22,457 nucleotides of DNA from an uncultured Bacilli bacterium (GTDB lineage: Bacteria > Bacillota_I > Bacilli_A > RF39 > UBA660): positions 1-22,457 of the forward strand of contig CANRBD010000005.1 in the NCBI GenBank assembly GCA_947628765.1, given 5' to 3'. The first letter of the stretch is position 1; each line of letters opens with the position of its first letter. A program made the translations under genes and the position numbers. Of the stretch, positions 12,917-20,861 are shown one piece after another. The notes beneath the pieces were generated by a model that worked only from the letters and a program-made list of their open reading frames with translations, was not told the origin of the DNA and did no database searches.

Positions 12917-13576
12917 AATTTTTTTTAGCTCATTTATATTGGTAGATCCTCCACCAATTAAATAGCCGGATACAACATTTACTTCATTTAAAGTTTTGAT
13001 GTTTTCGCTACTAACACTACCACCATACAAAACTTTCACATCATAATTAAATAATGATTTAATGTAATTAACTGCCTCTTTTATTCTTTCATTAGAAGGA
13101 ATTATTTTACTGCCAATAGCCCACCTAGGTTCATATGCAATCATAACTTCACCATCGATATTTTCTAAAGCCCTTTGAATTTGTTTTTTTAAAATAATTT
13201 TGTAATCTTCATAAACATTTTCACCAACACATAAGATAACTTTTAAATTTTCCATCAAAGCACATCTAATTTTATTATTAATTTCTTCATCAGTTTCATG
13301 AAAATAATGTCTTCTTTCATAGTGGCCAATTAAAACATAATTAACCCCAAGACTAGCAGCTTGCTTTGGCGAAATTTCACCAGTATATGCTCCTCGTTTA
13401 TGATAATAAATATTTTGCAAACCAGTTTTAAAACCATTATCTATAAACATTTTTGCGTATAATGAAGTAGGAAAAACAATGATATCTAAATCAAGTTTTT
13501 TAAGGCTGTTAATGTAACTTTTAATATCCCCATAATTTAAATTCATCTTATGGTTTAAAGCAATTATTTTTTCCAT
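12899..13576 (-). CDS. tpiA: Divergent triosephosphate isomerase
   Basis: 225 residues, about 25 shorter than usual TpiA. TpiA interconverts dihydroxyacetone phosphate and glyceraldehyde 3-phosphate. Catalytic positions are kept: Asn8 and Lys10 in NHKMN (usually NWKMN), His85 in GHYERR (usually GHSERR), Glu149 in AYEPRWAIG, and YGGSV (184-188) for phosphate. But loop 6 reads RWAIGSKIIPS where most enzymes have VWAIGTGKTAT, and the Ser after His is Tyr. GAYTGEIS (63-70) is standard. It overlaps the glycosyltransferase gene by 13 bp and is the last gene of the operon. Identity is good because pgk is in the same operon; the lid changes suggest altered kinetics or a paralogue, which the window cannot resolve. 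Confidence 0.82.
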   Translation of the reverse strand: MEKIIALNHKMNLNYGDIKSYINSLKKLDLDIIVFPTSLYAKMFIDNGFKTGLQNIYYHKRGAYTGEISPKQAASLGVNYVLIGHYERRHYFHETDEEINNKIRCALMENLKVILCVGENVYEDYKIILKKQIQRALENIDGEVMIAYEPRWAIGSKIIPSNERIKEAVNYIKSLFNYDVKVLYGGSVSSENIKTLNEVNVVSGYLIGGGSTNINELKKIKEVVC

Positions 13577-14796
13577 GGATTTACCTTTGATACAAAATTA
13601 ATAAATTTTGATTTAAAACTTGATTTCTGTGTTTCTATAGCCTTTTTATACACATCTAAAACTTGTTCGGCAAAATACTTTGAGGAGTGCTTTTCCGCAC
13701 TAATGCGAGCTTCTTTGGATAAAGAAGCGGCTAACTTCTTATCTTTTAATATTTTAATAATGGCTTCTTCACAGCCGTCTTCATCTTCAAAAAGAAACCC
13801 ATTTAAGCCATCAATGACAGTATTTCTAAAACTCTCATCATTAATACATAAAGCTGGAAGTGAAGCTGCCATAGCCTCGATAATTGTCAGTCCTTGAGTC
13901 TCGGAAGTCGAAGCTGATAAAAATACATCTCCTAAATGGTAATATATTGGCACTTCATCCCATGGTACTTTACCAGTAAAAATAATGTTTTTATCGCATT
14001 TCTTTTCTCTTGTAAGTTTCTCATAATTTTCTTTGTCTGGTCCATCACCAATAATCATTAACTTCACATTTTTATGTTTTTTAATAATTTTTTCCATTAC
14101 ATTTATTAAAAAAGGAATATTTTTTTCTTCAGCAATACGACCAACAAATATGCCCACAAAATCTTTTTTTGTCAGTCCATACTTTTTCTTTAGTTCGCTT
14201 AGTTTTTTTGAATTAATTTGTTCTTTAAAAAACCTTTCGACTTCAATACCCGTTGGCACAATATGAATATTTCTTTCAACATTATATTTTTCCTTAAATA
14301 AATCATAAGCTTTTTTAGTTGGTACAATTAATTCCGTAATTGTTTTATCACAGTAGAACTTCGTTAAATACTCTACTAATTTTTTACTCGACTTATTAAA
14401 GTAACCTTTAGTTATATAATGTACATAATCTTCATACATCGTATGATATGTATGCACAATTGGAATATTGTATTGTTTGGCAAAAATACGGGCAAATGTA
14501 CCGATTCCAAATTCGGTTTGGGAATGAATAACATCTAAGTGCCAGCTCTTAATTTTATTGATGGCTCGCACTGGATATATACTAGTAAGTCTGGAATCAT
14601 AAATACCAGTTGGAATACCAGGTACTCTTAAAACTCTTTCTTCTTCATCATAATCATAATGAAAATTTTGCAGATTTGCTGTTACAACATAAACCTCATG
14701 GCCTTTTTTTTCTAAAGCCTTTTTCAACATTAGTTCACTAGTAACTAGACCACTAATATATGGTGTATATGTCTCGGTAAAAATACCTATTCGCAT
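13564..14796 (-). CDS. GT4 glycosyltransferase, 1,2-diacylglycerol 3-glucosyltransferase-like
   Basis: 410 residues with the two-domain GT-B fold. The N-terminus MRIGIFTETYTPYISGLVTS, then EFGIGTFARIFAK (95-107) and VHTYHTMYEDYVHYITKGY (114-132), strongly recall the Acholeplasma-type monoglucosyldiacylglycerol synthase, which makes membrane glycolipid from UDP-glucose and diacylglycerol. The C-terminal domain has FVGRIAEEKN (217-226) and the EX7E pair Glu299/Glu307 in SETQGLTIIEAMA (298-310). A basic C-terminal tail (KSSFKSKFINFVSKVNPWKK) would suit monotopic membrane binding. The start is behind AAGGAGGAG. It is 1 bp after the flippase-like gene and overlaps tpi, so it is read in one operon with them. 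The precise sugar and acceptor are inferred. Confidence 0.83.
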   Translation of the reverse strand: MRIGIFTETYTPYISGLVTSELMLKKALEKKGHEVYVVTANLQNFHYDYDEEERVLRVPGIPTGIYDSRLTSIYPVRAINKIKSWHLDVIHSQTEFGIGTFARIFAKQYNIPIVHTYHTMYEDYVHYITKGYFNKSSKKLVEYLTKFYCDKTITELIVPTKKAYDLFKEKYNVERNIHIVPTGIEVERFFKEQINSKKLSELKKKYGLTKKDFVGIFVGRIAEEKNIPFLINVMEKIIKKHKNVKLMIIGDGPDKENYEKLTREKKCDKNIIFTGKVPWDEVPIYYHLGDVFLSASTSETQGLTIIEAMAASLPALCINDESFRNTVIDGLNGFLFEDEDGCEEAIIKILKDKKLAASLSKEARISAEKHSSKYFAEQVLDVYKKAIETQKSSFKSKFINFVSKVNPWKK

Positions 14797-14797
14797 A

Positions 14798-15793
14798 TTA
14801 CTCCTCCTTTTTATTAAGAGAAATAGCCCCTACAATCATTCCTAAATAATAAGTAAGCAAACGCCATACTAACATAATACTTGATAGTTTCGCTCCAAGC
14901 GCAAAACCACCAAAAAACTGTACAAAACCAAATTCTAAACCTCCACTACCACCAGGCAGTGGCACAAATGAACCCATAATCATCACGTAAGCTGTCGCAA
15001 TAACAACATAAGCCGGATTAACACATTCATCTAAGCCCATAATAAGCATGAATGGTACTAGATATAAAAGTAATAAAGCTACAACATTTATCATAATAAT
15101 ATTGATAAAATGTTTTTTACTTTTCATTAATGTAACCGCACTATTATGAAAATTATTAATAAATTCATTGCTGCGCTTTAAAAATTTTTCTTCATTTTTA
15201 ATGATTTTAAGTTTGCTGCCAATTTTTACGCCTAAATTTAATAAAGCCCTATTAGCTTTTTTATTAAAGGCTACAGCAAATAAAATAACAACTACAGATA
15301 GATTAATTATATATCCTAGTACTATTAATTTTTTAAGTAAGGAATCATCAGGGAAAATTCCTAAAATATTATTGGCTATAATCGCTATTGTTCCTAATAT
15401 AATCAAGGCAATTTGATAAACAACACAATCTTGGATAATAATGTTTGTACTTTCACCTAATGTAAATCCTTGTTTTTTCAACCGATAAATTTGATATGGC
15501 TGCCCACCTAAAGAAAAAGGAGTAACAGCGTTAAAAAATTGGGTATCTAAGGTTAATTTTAAACTTTTTCTAAATGAATGATTTTCATTAAGTTGCACTG
15601 TACAACGATATATTGCCACCGCTTTTAATAACCAATACATGACTACACATAATACTCCAGCCAGTAGCCACCATACATTGAAAGAAAGAATATAATGAAT
15701 TTTTTCGAAGAAATCGTCCTTTAATGCAAATACAAGGACGATTCCAGTCATTACGGCAATAATAATGCCATTTTTAAAATTATTATTTTTCAT
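14798..15793 (-). CDS. Flippase-like membrane protein of the UPF0104/LPG-synthase TM family
   Basis: 331 residues with about eight membrane helices. FFNAVTPFSLGGQPYQIYRL and the late SFVPLPGGSGGLEFGFVQFF stretch are the signatures of the UPF0104 family, related to the N-terminal flippase domain of MprF and to AglD-type proteins, which handle lipid head groups or lipid-linked sugars. The gene directly behind it encodes a glycolipid synthase, which fits a role in glycolipid placement. Start: the frame is open to a TTG at 15829 that has no ribosome site; I prefer ATG 15793, which overlaps the last 11 bases of pgk (ATGAAAAATAA) and would be translated by coupling to pgk. Function is inferred from family and context. 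Confidence 0.78.
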   Translation of the reverse strand: MKNNNFKNGIIIAVMTGIVLVFALKDDFFEKIHYILSFNVWWLLAGVLCVVMYWLLKAVAIYRCTVQLNENHSFRKSLKLTLDTQFFNAVTPFSLGGQPYQIYRLKKQGFTLGESTNIIIQDCVVYQIALIILGTIAIIANNILGIFPDDSLLKKLIVLGYIINLSVVVILFAVAFNKKANRALLNLGVKIGSKLKIIKNEEKFLKRSNEFINNFHNSAVTLMKSKKHFINIIMINVVALLLLYLVPFMLIMGLDECVNPAYVVIATAYVMIMGSFVPLPGGSGGLEFGFVQFFGGFALGAKLSSIMLVWRLLTYYLGMIVGAISLNKKEE

Positions 15794-16967
15794 CGATAAT
15801 TTTAAGGGCTGGTAATTCTTTTCCTTCAAGCATTTCTAAACTAGCCCCGCCCCCGGTAGAAATGTGTGTGATTTTATCTTTGAATCCCATATTAATTGCA
15901 GCACTAGCCGTATCACCACCACCAATAATGGTTTCCGCTTTAGTACTTGTAATTATTTCTAGTAATTTTCGTGTTCCTTCAGAAAATTTCTTAACTTCGA
16001 AACAACCAACTGGTCCGTTCCAAACAACCGTTTTACATTTTTCAAGATATTGTTTAAATATTTTAATTGTTCCTGGACCAATATCAAGTCCCATCTCATC
16101 GCTAGCAACTTCATTGATAAATCTGACATGCGTTTCCGCATCTTCACTAACCGTTGTTCCGGTAACTAAATCAATCGGTAAAATTAATTTGTCAGGATAT
16201 TTATCTAACATATCACGGCAATAACTAATTTTATCATCTTCAATCTTTGATTTGCCAACACTGAATCCAGCAGCTTTTAAAAATGTGTTTGCCATCGCCC
16301 CACCGATTAAAATATAGTCGGCTTTACGTGCCAAATTATTAATTACTTCGATTTTATCGCTAACTTTAGAGCCTCCTAAAATTACTGCATATGGTTTTTT
16401 AGGTCTTGTTATAGCTTTATTTAAATATTTAAGTTCTTTTTCCATTAATAAACCAACTCCACTTGGCAAATGTTCAGCGATTCCAACGTTTGAAGCATGC
16501 GCTCTATGGGCTGTACCAAAGGCATCATTAATAAAAATATCGCCTAGTTTAGACCAATATTTGCCTAATTTAACATCATTATCGCTTTCTTTATGTTTAT
16601 CTAAATCTTCAAATCTTGTATTTTCTAAAAGTACAATTTCCCCAGGTTCCATACTTTTGATTTTATTTTCTACTCTTTCACCACGAGTTTGATCGATAAA
16701 GGTAACCTTAACATCTAATAATTTAGTTAATCTTTCAGCTATAGGTCTTAAAGTATATTTTTGCTTATCAGCATTAGTCACTAATCTTCCTAAATGTGAA
16801 AGTAGAATAATTTTAGCTCCTTCATCTAAAGCATATTTGATAGTTGGTAAACTTTCGATGATGCGATTGTCATCAGCAATTTCTCCAGAAATCATTGGAA
16901 CATTTAAATCACATCTTATAATTACCCTTTTTCCTTTCAAATCAAAATCCCTAATTGTTTTAATCAT
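15783..16967 (-). CDS. pgk: Phosphoglycerate kinase
   Basis: 394 residues, full length. Transfers phosphate from 1,3-bisphosphoglycerate to ADP in glycolysis. All family blocks are present: IIRCDLNVPM, LLSHLGR, TFIDQTRGERVE, VLLENTRF, FINDAFGTAHRAHAS, LMEKELKYL, VILGGSKVSDKI, TVVWNGPVGCFEV, TIIGGGDTASA and HISTGGGASLEMLEGKELP. The start is ATG 16967 behind GGGAGG. It follows the second prepilin-like gene by 26 bp with no terminator or clear promoter between them, and overlaps the flippase-like gene at its end. It is not next to gapA, which has its own upstream gene and terminator. Confidence 0.97.
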   Translation of the reverse strand: MIKTIRDFDLKGKRVIIRCDLNVPMISGEIADDNRIIESLPTIKYALDEGAKIILLSHLGRLVTNADKQKYTLRPIAERLTKLLDVKVTFIDQTRGERVENKIKSMEPGEIVLLENTRFEDLDKHKESDNDVKLGKYWSKLGDIFINDAFGTAHRAHASNVGIAEHLPSGVGLLMEKELKYLNKAITRPKKPYAVILGGSKVSDKIEVINNLARKADYILIGGAMANTFLKAAGFSVGKSKIEDDKISYCRDMLDKYPDKLILPIDLVTGTTVSEDAETHVRFINEVASDEMGLDIGPGTIKIFKQYLEKCKTVVWNGPVGCFEVKKFSEGTRKLLEIITSTKAETIIGGGDTASAAINMGFKDKITHISTGGGASLEMLEGKELPALKIIDEK

Positions 16968-16993
16968 ACTTTTATCCTCCCTTTTACTCTTTA

Positions 16994-17347
16994 CTAATTA
17001 TTATATGTACAAGTGATTTGACTACCCATACTAACGCTTATTGTTTTATCCTCTTGCGCAATAGTTTTGTCACTATTAGGATTTTTCATGTTGCCATTTA
17101 AATACCCTTCTTCAACTAATTCTACAGCTTTAATCTTTCCACCTTCTGGTGACCAAGTTGAATCCTCACCAAGTTTTACTTGAACATAAGATTCACAAGC
17201 AGTTTGAATTACAATTTTAAATTCTTCTTTTTCTTTTGCAAGTGCATTTTTATTAGACTTAATTATTGAAGGCACAGCTACAACAATAATTATCCCTAAT
17301 AAAACTATAATTCCCATAAGCTCCATTAAGGTAAAGCCCTTTCGCAT
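16994..17347 (-). CDS. Second type IV prepilin-like protein, first gene of the pgk operon
   Basis: 117 residues. MRKGFTLMELMGIIVLLGI has the class III prepilin signal: cleavage after Gly4, Phe at +1, Glu at +5, then a hydrophobic helix to about residue 28. The rest is a small domain with two cysteines (C50 in QTACESY and the C near the end in ITCTYNN). It is about as long as the prepilin-like protein at 11600-11974 but only the leader and helix are clearly alike. The start follows GGTGAT; TATAAA at 17367-17372 is a possible -10. No terminator separates it from pgk. Why a pilin-like gene leads a glycolytic operon is unexplained. Confidence 0.82.
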   Translation of the reverse strand: MRKGFTLMELMGIIVLLGIIIVVAVPSIIKSNKNALAKEKEEFKIVIQTACESYVQVKLGEDSTWSPEGGKIKAVELVEEGYLNGNMKNPNSDKTIAQEDKTISVSMGSQITCTYNN

Positions 17348-17394
17348 ATCATCACCTATTATATATTTTATACCAAAAAGCAGTTTAATACAAG

Positions 17395-17447
17395 AAAAAA
17401 TGTCAGTTTTATATCAATATTTTTAAAAAAAATGATATAAACCGACA
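17395..17447 (-). terminator. Intrinsic terminator of gapA
   Basis: On the minus strand TGTCGGTTTATATCA (17447-17433) pairs with TGATATAAAACTGACA (17416-17401), about 14 bp with one mismatch and a bulge, followed by six T. Confidence 0.8.
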
Positions 17448-17463
17448 TTATTTTTAAAATTAA

Positions 17464-18468
17464 TTAGTTTCTAAATAAATATTTAGCTGTTCTAACCATT
17501 TGCGCACTATAACCCATTTCGTTATCATACCAAGCAATTATTTTAACTAACTGTCCATTTTCAGTATCTAAAACTTTAGTAAGTAGACCATCAACTACAG
17601 CGCCATAATGGGTACCAATAACATCACTAGACACGATTGGATCTTCAGTATAAGCTAAAGTTTGACTTTGATTATTTTTAAATAAATTGTTAATCTCTGT
17701 ATCTGTTGTTTTTCTTCCAAGTTCTAAAGTTAAATCAACTACTGAACCAGTAGTTACTGGTACTCTTAAAGCACCACCATCTAACTTACCATCAAGCTCA
17801 GGAATAACTTTGCCTAATGCACTAGCGGCCCCAGTTGAACTAGGCACAATATTAGCTGCTGATGCACGACCACGCCTAGAAGCCGCGCCCTTTTTATGCG
17901 CTACATCTAAATTAGCTTGATCATTAGTATAAGCATGAACAGTTGTCATGTAACCTTTTTTAATAGTAAATTCTTTATTAATTAAATCAGCAACTGGCGC
18001 TAAACAATTAGTTGTACATGAAGCTGCACTGATAACTTCTTCCGTACCATCTAAAGTTTGTTCATTAACACCATAAACTATAGTTTTTAAATCACCTTTG
18101 GCTGGTGCAGAAATTATAACCTTTTTAGCCCCTGCCTTTATATGCGCATAAGCTTTTTCTTTATCAGTAAATTTACCAGTACATTCAAAAACTTCATCGA
18201 TTCCTAAATCTTGCCATGGTAAATTATTGGGATCTATTTCTGAATAAACTTTTATCTTTCTTCCCTTTACGATAATGTTTTTATCATCATAAGTGATTTC
18301 ATCAGTTAAATAAGAGCGATGTGAAGTATCATATTTGAGTAAATAAGCTAGCTGTTCGGGCTCAGTCAAATCATTAATCGCGACCACTTCAAAATCACTA
18401 TCTTCCTCCATAATTCTAAAAACAAGTCTACCTATTCTTCCAAATCCATTAATTGCAACTTTAATCAT
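17464..18468 (-). CDS. gapA: Glyceraldehyde-3-phosphate dehydrogenase (NAD type)
   Basis: 334 residues, full length. Oxidises glyceraldehyde 3-phosphate to 1,3-bisphosphoglycerate. NAD-binding GFGRIGR (8-14), Asp33 in INDLT indicating NAD rather than NADP preference, catalytic Cys151 in SAASCTTNCLAP, HAYTNDQ with the partner His, RRGRASAANIVPSSTGAA, and WYDNEMGYS near the C-terminus. The start is ATG 18468 behind AAAGGAAG, 14 bp after the nucleoside kinase gene, so the two are probably cotranscribed. No CggR-type repressor gene adjoins it. Confidence 0.97.
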   Translation of the reverse strand: MIKVAINGFGRIGRLVFRIMEEDSDFEVVAINDLTEPEQLAYLLKYDTSHRSYLTDEITYDDKNIIVKGRKIKVYSEIDPNNLPWQDLGIDEVFECTGKFTDKEKAYAHIKAGAKKVIISAPAKGDLKTIVYGVNEQTLDGTEEVISAASCTTNCLAPVADLINKEFTIKKGYMTTVHAYTNDQANLDVAHKKGAASRRGRASAANIVPSSTGAASALGKVIPELDGKLDGGALRVPVTTGSVVDLTLELGRKTTDTEINNLFKNNQSQTLAYTEDPIVSSDVIGTHYGAVVDGLLTKVLDTENGQLVKIIAWYDNEMGYSAQMVRTAKYLFRN

Positions 18469-18482
18469 TAATATCTTCCTTT

Positions 18483-20144
18483 CTAGTATTCAATATTACT
18501 GCCCCCTATAAATTCTCTTAATACTGAATCTTTTGGTACTAACTCACTTGAAATTGGTAGGAAATTTCTTAAAATAGAAATTAACCTATGCGCCTCTGAA
18601 TAATAAGGACTATCTTCCTTAATTGCAAATAGTAAAGGTTCCGCATATATTTTAAGTACACCAATTTCATAACTTAATGCCGAATTTATAACCATATCAA
18701 CCTCATCTTGGTATGGATAAATTTTTTCTTCGGCCTCCTTTTTAACATTAGGCCACATAGCTAAAGTTTCTTCAGCACTTGTACCTCTAAAATTATTATC
18801 TCTAACAATCCTTCTTAACTTTCTTAAGTCGGTTGCATGCACTCTATTATGATTATCAATTTTAAGTGGAGTTAAAGGATTCATAAAAATTTTATATTTC
18901 TGTTCTCTTGGAATATATTTAGTTAGTTCATCATTTAAAGTGTGAATGCCTTCAACTAATAATAAATCACCAGGAGAAAGCTGCAATGTTTTACCAGAAT
19001 ATTCTTTTTCACCTTTAACAAAATTGTATTTTGGTAAAAGAACTTTTTCTCCTCTAAATAGTTTCTGCATATTTTCATTAAAAAGTTCTAAATCGATGGC
19101 TTCCAGACTTGCATAGTCATAATTTCCATCTTCATCTTTTGGTGTATCTTCTCGATTAACAAAATAATCATCTAAAGAAATTTCATGAATCGTAATACCA
19201 CGAACTTTTAAATGGGTTCTAAGTCTTTTAGAAGTTGTGGTTTTACCGCTTGAAGAAGGCCCCGCAATTAAAACTATTTTAATGAGATCTATTTTATTAC
19301 TTATGTTCTCAGCTATTTCTGAAAGCTGATCATCATAATGGGTTTCAGCTAAATTAATAACATCATGATATTTGCCCAAAGTACCTAATTTATTTAAATC
19401 GGAAAGCAAAGCTAAATGAACTTTACGATTCCATGATTGAAATCCACGATATTCTTCAAATAATTTTTTATGATGAATATATCTAATTGGATCATCAGGA
19501 TGTTTTTGTCTTGGAAAATTAATAACAAAACCTTTTTCATCCAAATAAATTAATTGAAATAAATCAGTTTGCCCAGTATCATGAACTAGTGGTCCAAAAA
19601 AGTAATCATAATGATTGCCAATTTGATATAAATTAACTGTTGAATTACTAGTATATCTTAAATTTTCAACTTTATCTATTTGCCCTGTACTTTTGAAATA
19701 ACGCATGGCATCTTCCTTAGTTGTGGGCACAAATTTATAAGGAATTTTTTGGTTAATAAATTCTCTCATTTTTGCTTCGATTCGTCTTACATCTTCTTCA
19801 GTAATAAATTTATTTGTAACCTCACAGTAAATACTGTTGTCTAGGGTATAATCAATTAAAATATCCATCCCTTTTTCTAATACTTGCGCCGCACACGTAG
19901 TTACTAAAAATTCTAAACTACGGGCATACACATCACTACCCTCAACACTGGTACGATCAAAAAACTTAACTACGCTATCAGTATAAATAGGTCTACTTAA
20001 ATTTGTAAGTAAATTATTCATTAAAGCTGTAATAATTGGATATTTAAAGTTTTTTTGAAAACGCTGACTAATATTATATAAAGTAGTCCCAGAGGGTACT
20101 TCTAAAATAGTATCGTATTTTCCCTGAATAGTCACTTGTGGCAT
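18483..20144 (-). CDS. TGS-domain nucleoside (uridine) kinase
   Basis: 553 residues. An N-terminal TGS-like domain (about 1-60: MPQVTIQGKYDTILEVPSGT), a threonyl-tRNA-synthetase-like second domain to about 210 (RRIEAKMREFINQKIPYK), and a C-terminal P-loop kinase with GPSSSGKTT (295-303), LDDYFVNREDTP, and LVEGIHTLND, the uridine-kinase arrangement. This three-part fusion is common in Clostridia and related Bacilli and is annotated as nucleoside kinase; the role of the N-terminal half is unknown. I start at ATG 20144 behind AAAGGAGGGG; the frame is open 19 codons further but that passes the promoter. It probably forms an operon with gapA. Confidence 0.88.
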   Translation of the reverse strand: MPQVTIQGKYDTILEVPSGTTLYNISQRFQKNFKYPIITALMNNLLTNLSRPIYTDSVVKFFDRTSVEGSDVYARSLEFLVTTCAAQVLEKGMDILIDYTLDNSIYCEVTNKFITEEDVRRIEAKMREFINQKIPYKFVPTTKEDAMRYFKSTGQIDKVENLRYTSNSTVNLYQIGNHYDYFFGPLVHDTGQTDLFQLIYLDEKGFVINFPRQKHPDDPIRYIHHKKLFEEYRGFQSWNRKVHLALLSDLNKLGTLGKYHDVINLAETHYDDQLSEIAENISNKIDLIKIVLIAGPSSSGKTTTSKRLRTHLKVRGITIHEISLDDYFVNREDTPKDEDGNYDYASLEAIDLELFNENMQKLFRGEKVLLPKYNFVKGEKEYSGKTLQLSPGDLLLVEGIHTLNDELTKYIPREQKYKIFMNPLTPLKIDNHNRVHATDLRKLRRIVRDNNFRGTSAEETLAMWPNVKKEAEEKIYPYQDEVDMVINSALSYEIGVLKIYAEPLLFAIKEDSPYYSEAHRLISILRNFLPISSELVPKDSVLREFIGGSNIEY

Positions 20145-20172
20145 TTGTTTCCCCTCCTTTATTCTATTTATT

Positions 20173-20201
20173 ATTTTATCAAAAATATAATATTTTGTCA
20201 C
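20173..20201 (-). promoter_or_regulatory. Promoter of the nucleoside kinase-gapA operon
   Basis: On the minus strand GTGACA (20201-20196), 17 bp, TAAAAT (20178-20173); expected transcription start about 20166. Confidence 0.6.
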
Positions 20202-20236
20202 TTTTTTTGTGAATAAATTCCCTCGTTTACACTTAT

Positions 20237-20251
20237 TATAATATTAGGAGG
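20237..20251 (+). promoter_or_regulatory. clpP -10 box and ribosome site
   Basis: TATAAT at 20237-20242 and AGGAGG at 20246-20251. The ribosome site decides the start: the only nearby ATG (20254) is 2 nt from it and out of frame, whereas ATA 20261 is 9 nt away and in frame. No CtsR or CIRCE operator is visible. Confidence 0.55.
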
Positions 20252-20260
20252 CGATGCAAA

Positions 20261-20827
20261 ATATTAATACCTAGTGTAGTCGAAAAAAGTAGTGATGGTG
20301 AACGCGCTTATGATATCTATAGTAGACTTTTAAAAGATCGCATTATTATTTTAAGTGGTGAAATTGATGATAACCTTGCTAACAGCATTGTTGCCCAACT
20401 TCTATATTTAGATTCAACTGGTCACGATGATATTAATTTATATATAAATTCTCCAGGTGGGAGTATTACTGCCGGCATGGCAATATATGATACCATGAAC
20501 TATGTTAAAAGTAATGTTTCGACAATTTGTATTGGTATGGCCGCCAGTATGGCTGCCTTTCTACTATCAAGTGGTGAAAAAGGTAAAAGATTTTGCTTAC
20601 CTAATAGTGAAGTTATGATTCATCAGCCCCTAGGAGGTGCCCAAGGACAAGCCACAGAAATCAAAATTGCCGCTGAAAGGATTTTAAAATTAAAACAAAA
20701 ACTTAATAAAATTTTAAGTTCAAATACAGGTCAAGATTTGTCTAAAATTGAAAATGATACGGAAAGAGATTATTTTTTATCATCGAAGGAAGCATTAGAC
20801 TATGGCCTAATTGATAAAATCATTTAA
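20261..20827 (+). CDS. clpP: ATP-dependent Clp protease proteolytic subunit, apparently starting at ATA
   Basis: 188 codons. ClpP forms the 14-subunit peptidase chamber used by ClpX, ClpC or ClpE. Counting ATA 20261 as residue 1, the protein reads LIPSVVEKSSDGERAYDIY from residue 2, the normal ClpP N-terminus, with Ser96 in GMAASMAAF, His121 in MIHQPLGGAQGQ, and Asp170 in ERDYF, all one residue off the usual Bacillus numbering. No ATG, GTG or TTG is in frame before residue 73. The codon exactly where homologues have Met is ATA, 9 nt after AGGAGG. Either ATA is used, or ATG mutated to ATA, or a base was gained after the out-of-frame ATG 20254. The rest of the frame is intact, which argues against old decay. 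The terminator is shared with the next gene. Confidence 0.88.
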   Translation: MLIPSVVEKSSDGERAYDIYSRLLKDRIIILSGEIDDNLANSIVAQLLYLDSTGHDDINLYINSPGGSITAGMAIYDTMNYVKSNVSTICIGMAASMAAFLLSSGEKGKRFCLPNSEVMIHQPLGGAQGQATEIKIAAERILKLKQKLNKILSSNTGQDLSKIENDTERDYFLSSKEALDYGLIDKII

Positions 20828-20860
20828 AAAGGTTGAGAAGCTTTTAATCTCAACCTTTTT
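20826..20860. terminator. Bidirectional intrinsic terminator
   Basis: AAAAAGGTTGAGA (20826-20838) pairs perfectly with TCTCAACCTTTTT (20848-20860); A and T runs on both sides serve clpP and the convergent repeat protein. Confidence 0.95.
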
Positions 20861-20861
20861 A

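Noticed and set aside
15794..15829. TTG 15829 as start of the flippase-like gene
   Set aside because: No ribosome site and a 47-bp overlap with pgk; the ATG overlapping the pgk stop is more likely.
20180..20245. CtsR or CIRCE operator before clpP
   Set aside because: No heptad repeat of GGTCAAA type and no CIRCE palindrome; only a short imperfect TCAC/GTGA repeat at about 20198-20212.
20254..20275. ATG 20254 as clpP start
   Set aside because: Out of frame with clpP, 2 nt from AGGAGG, and followed by a stop after six codons.
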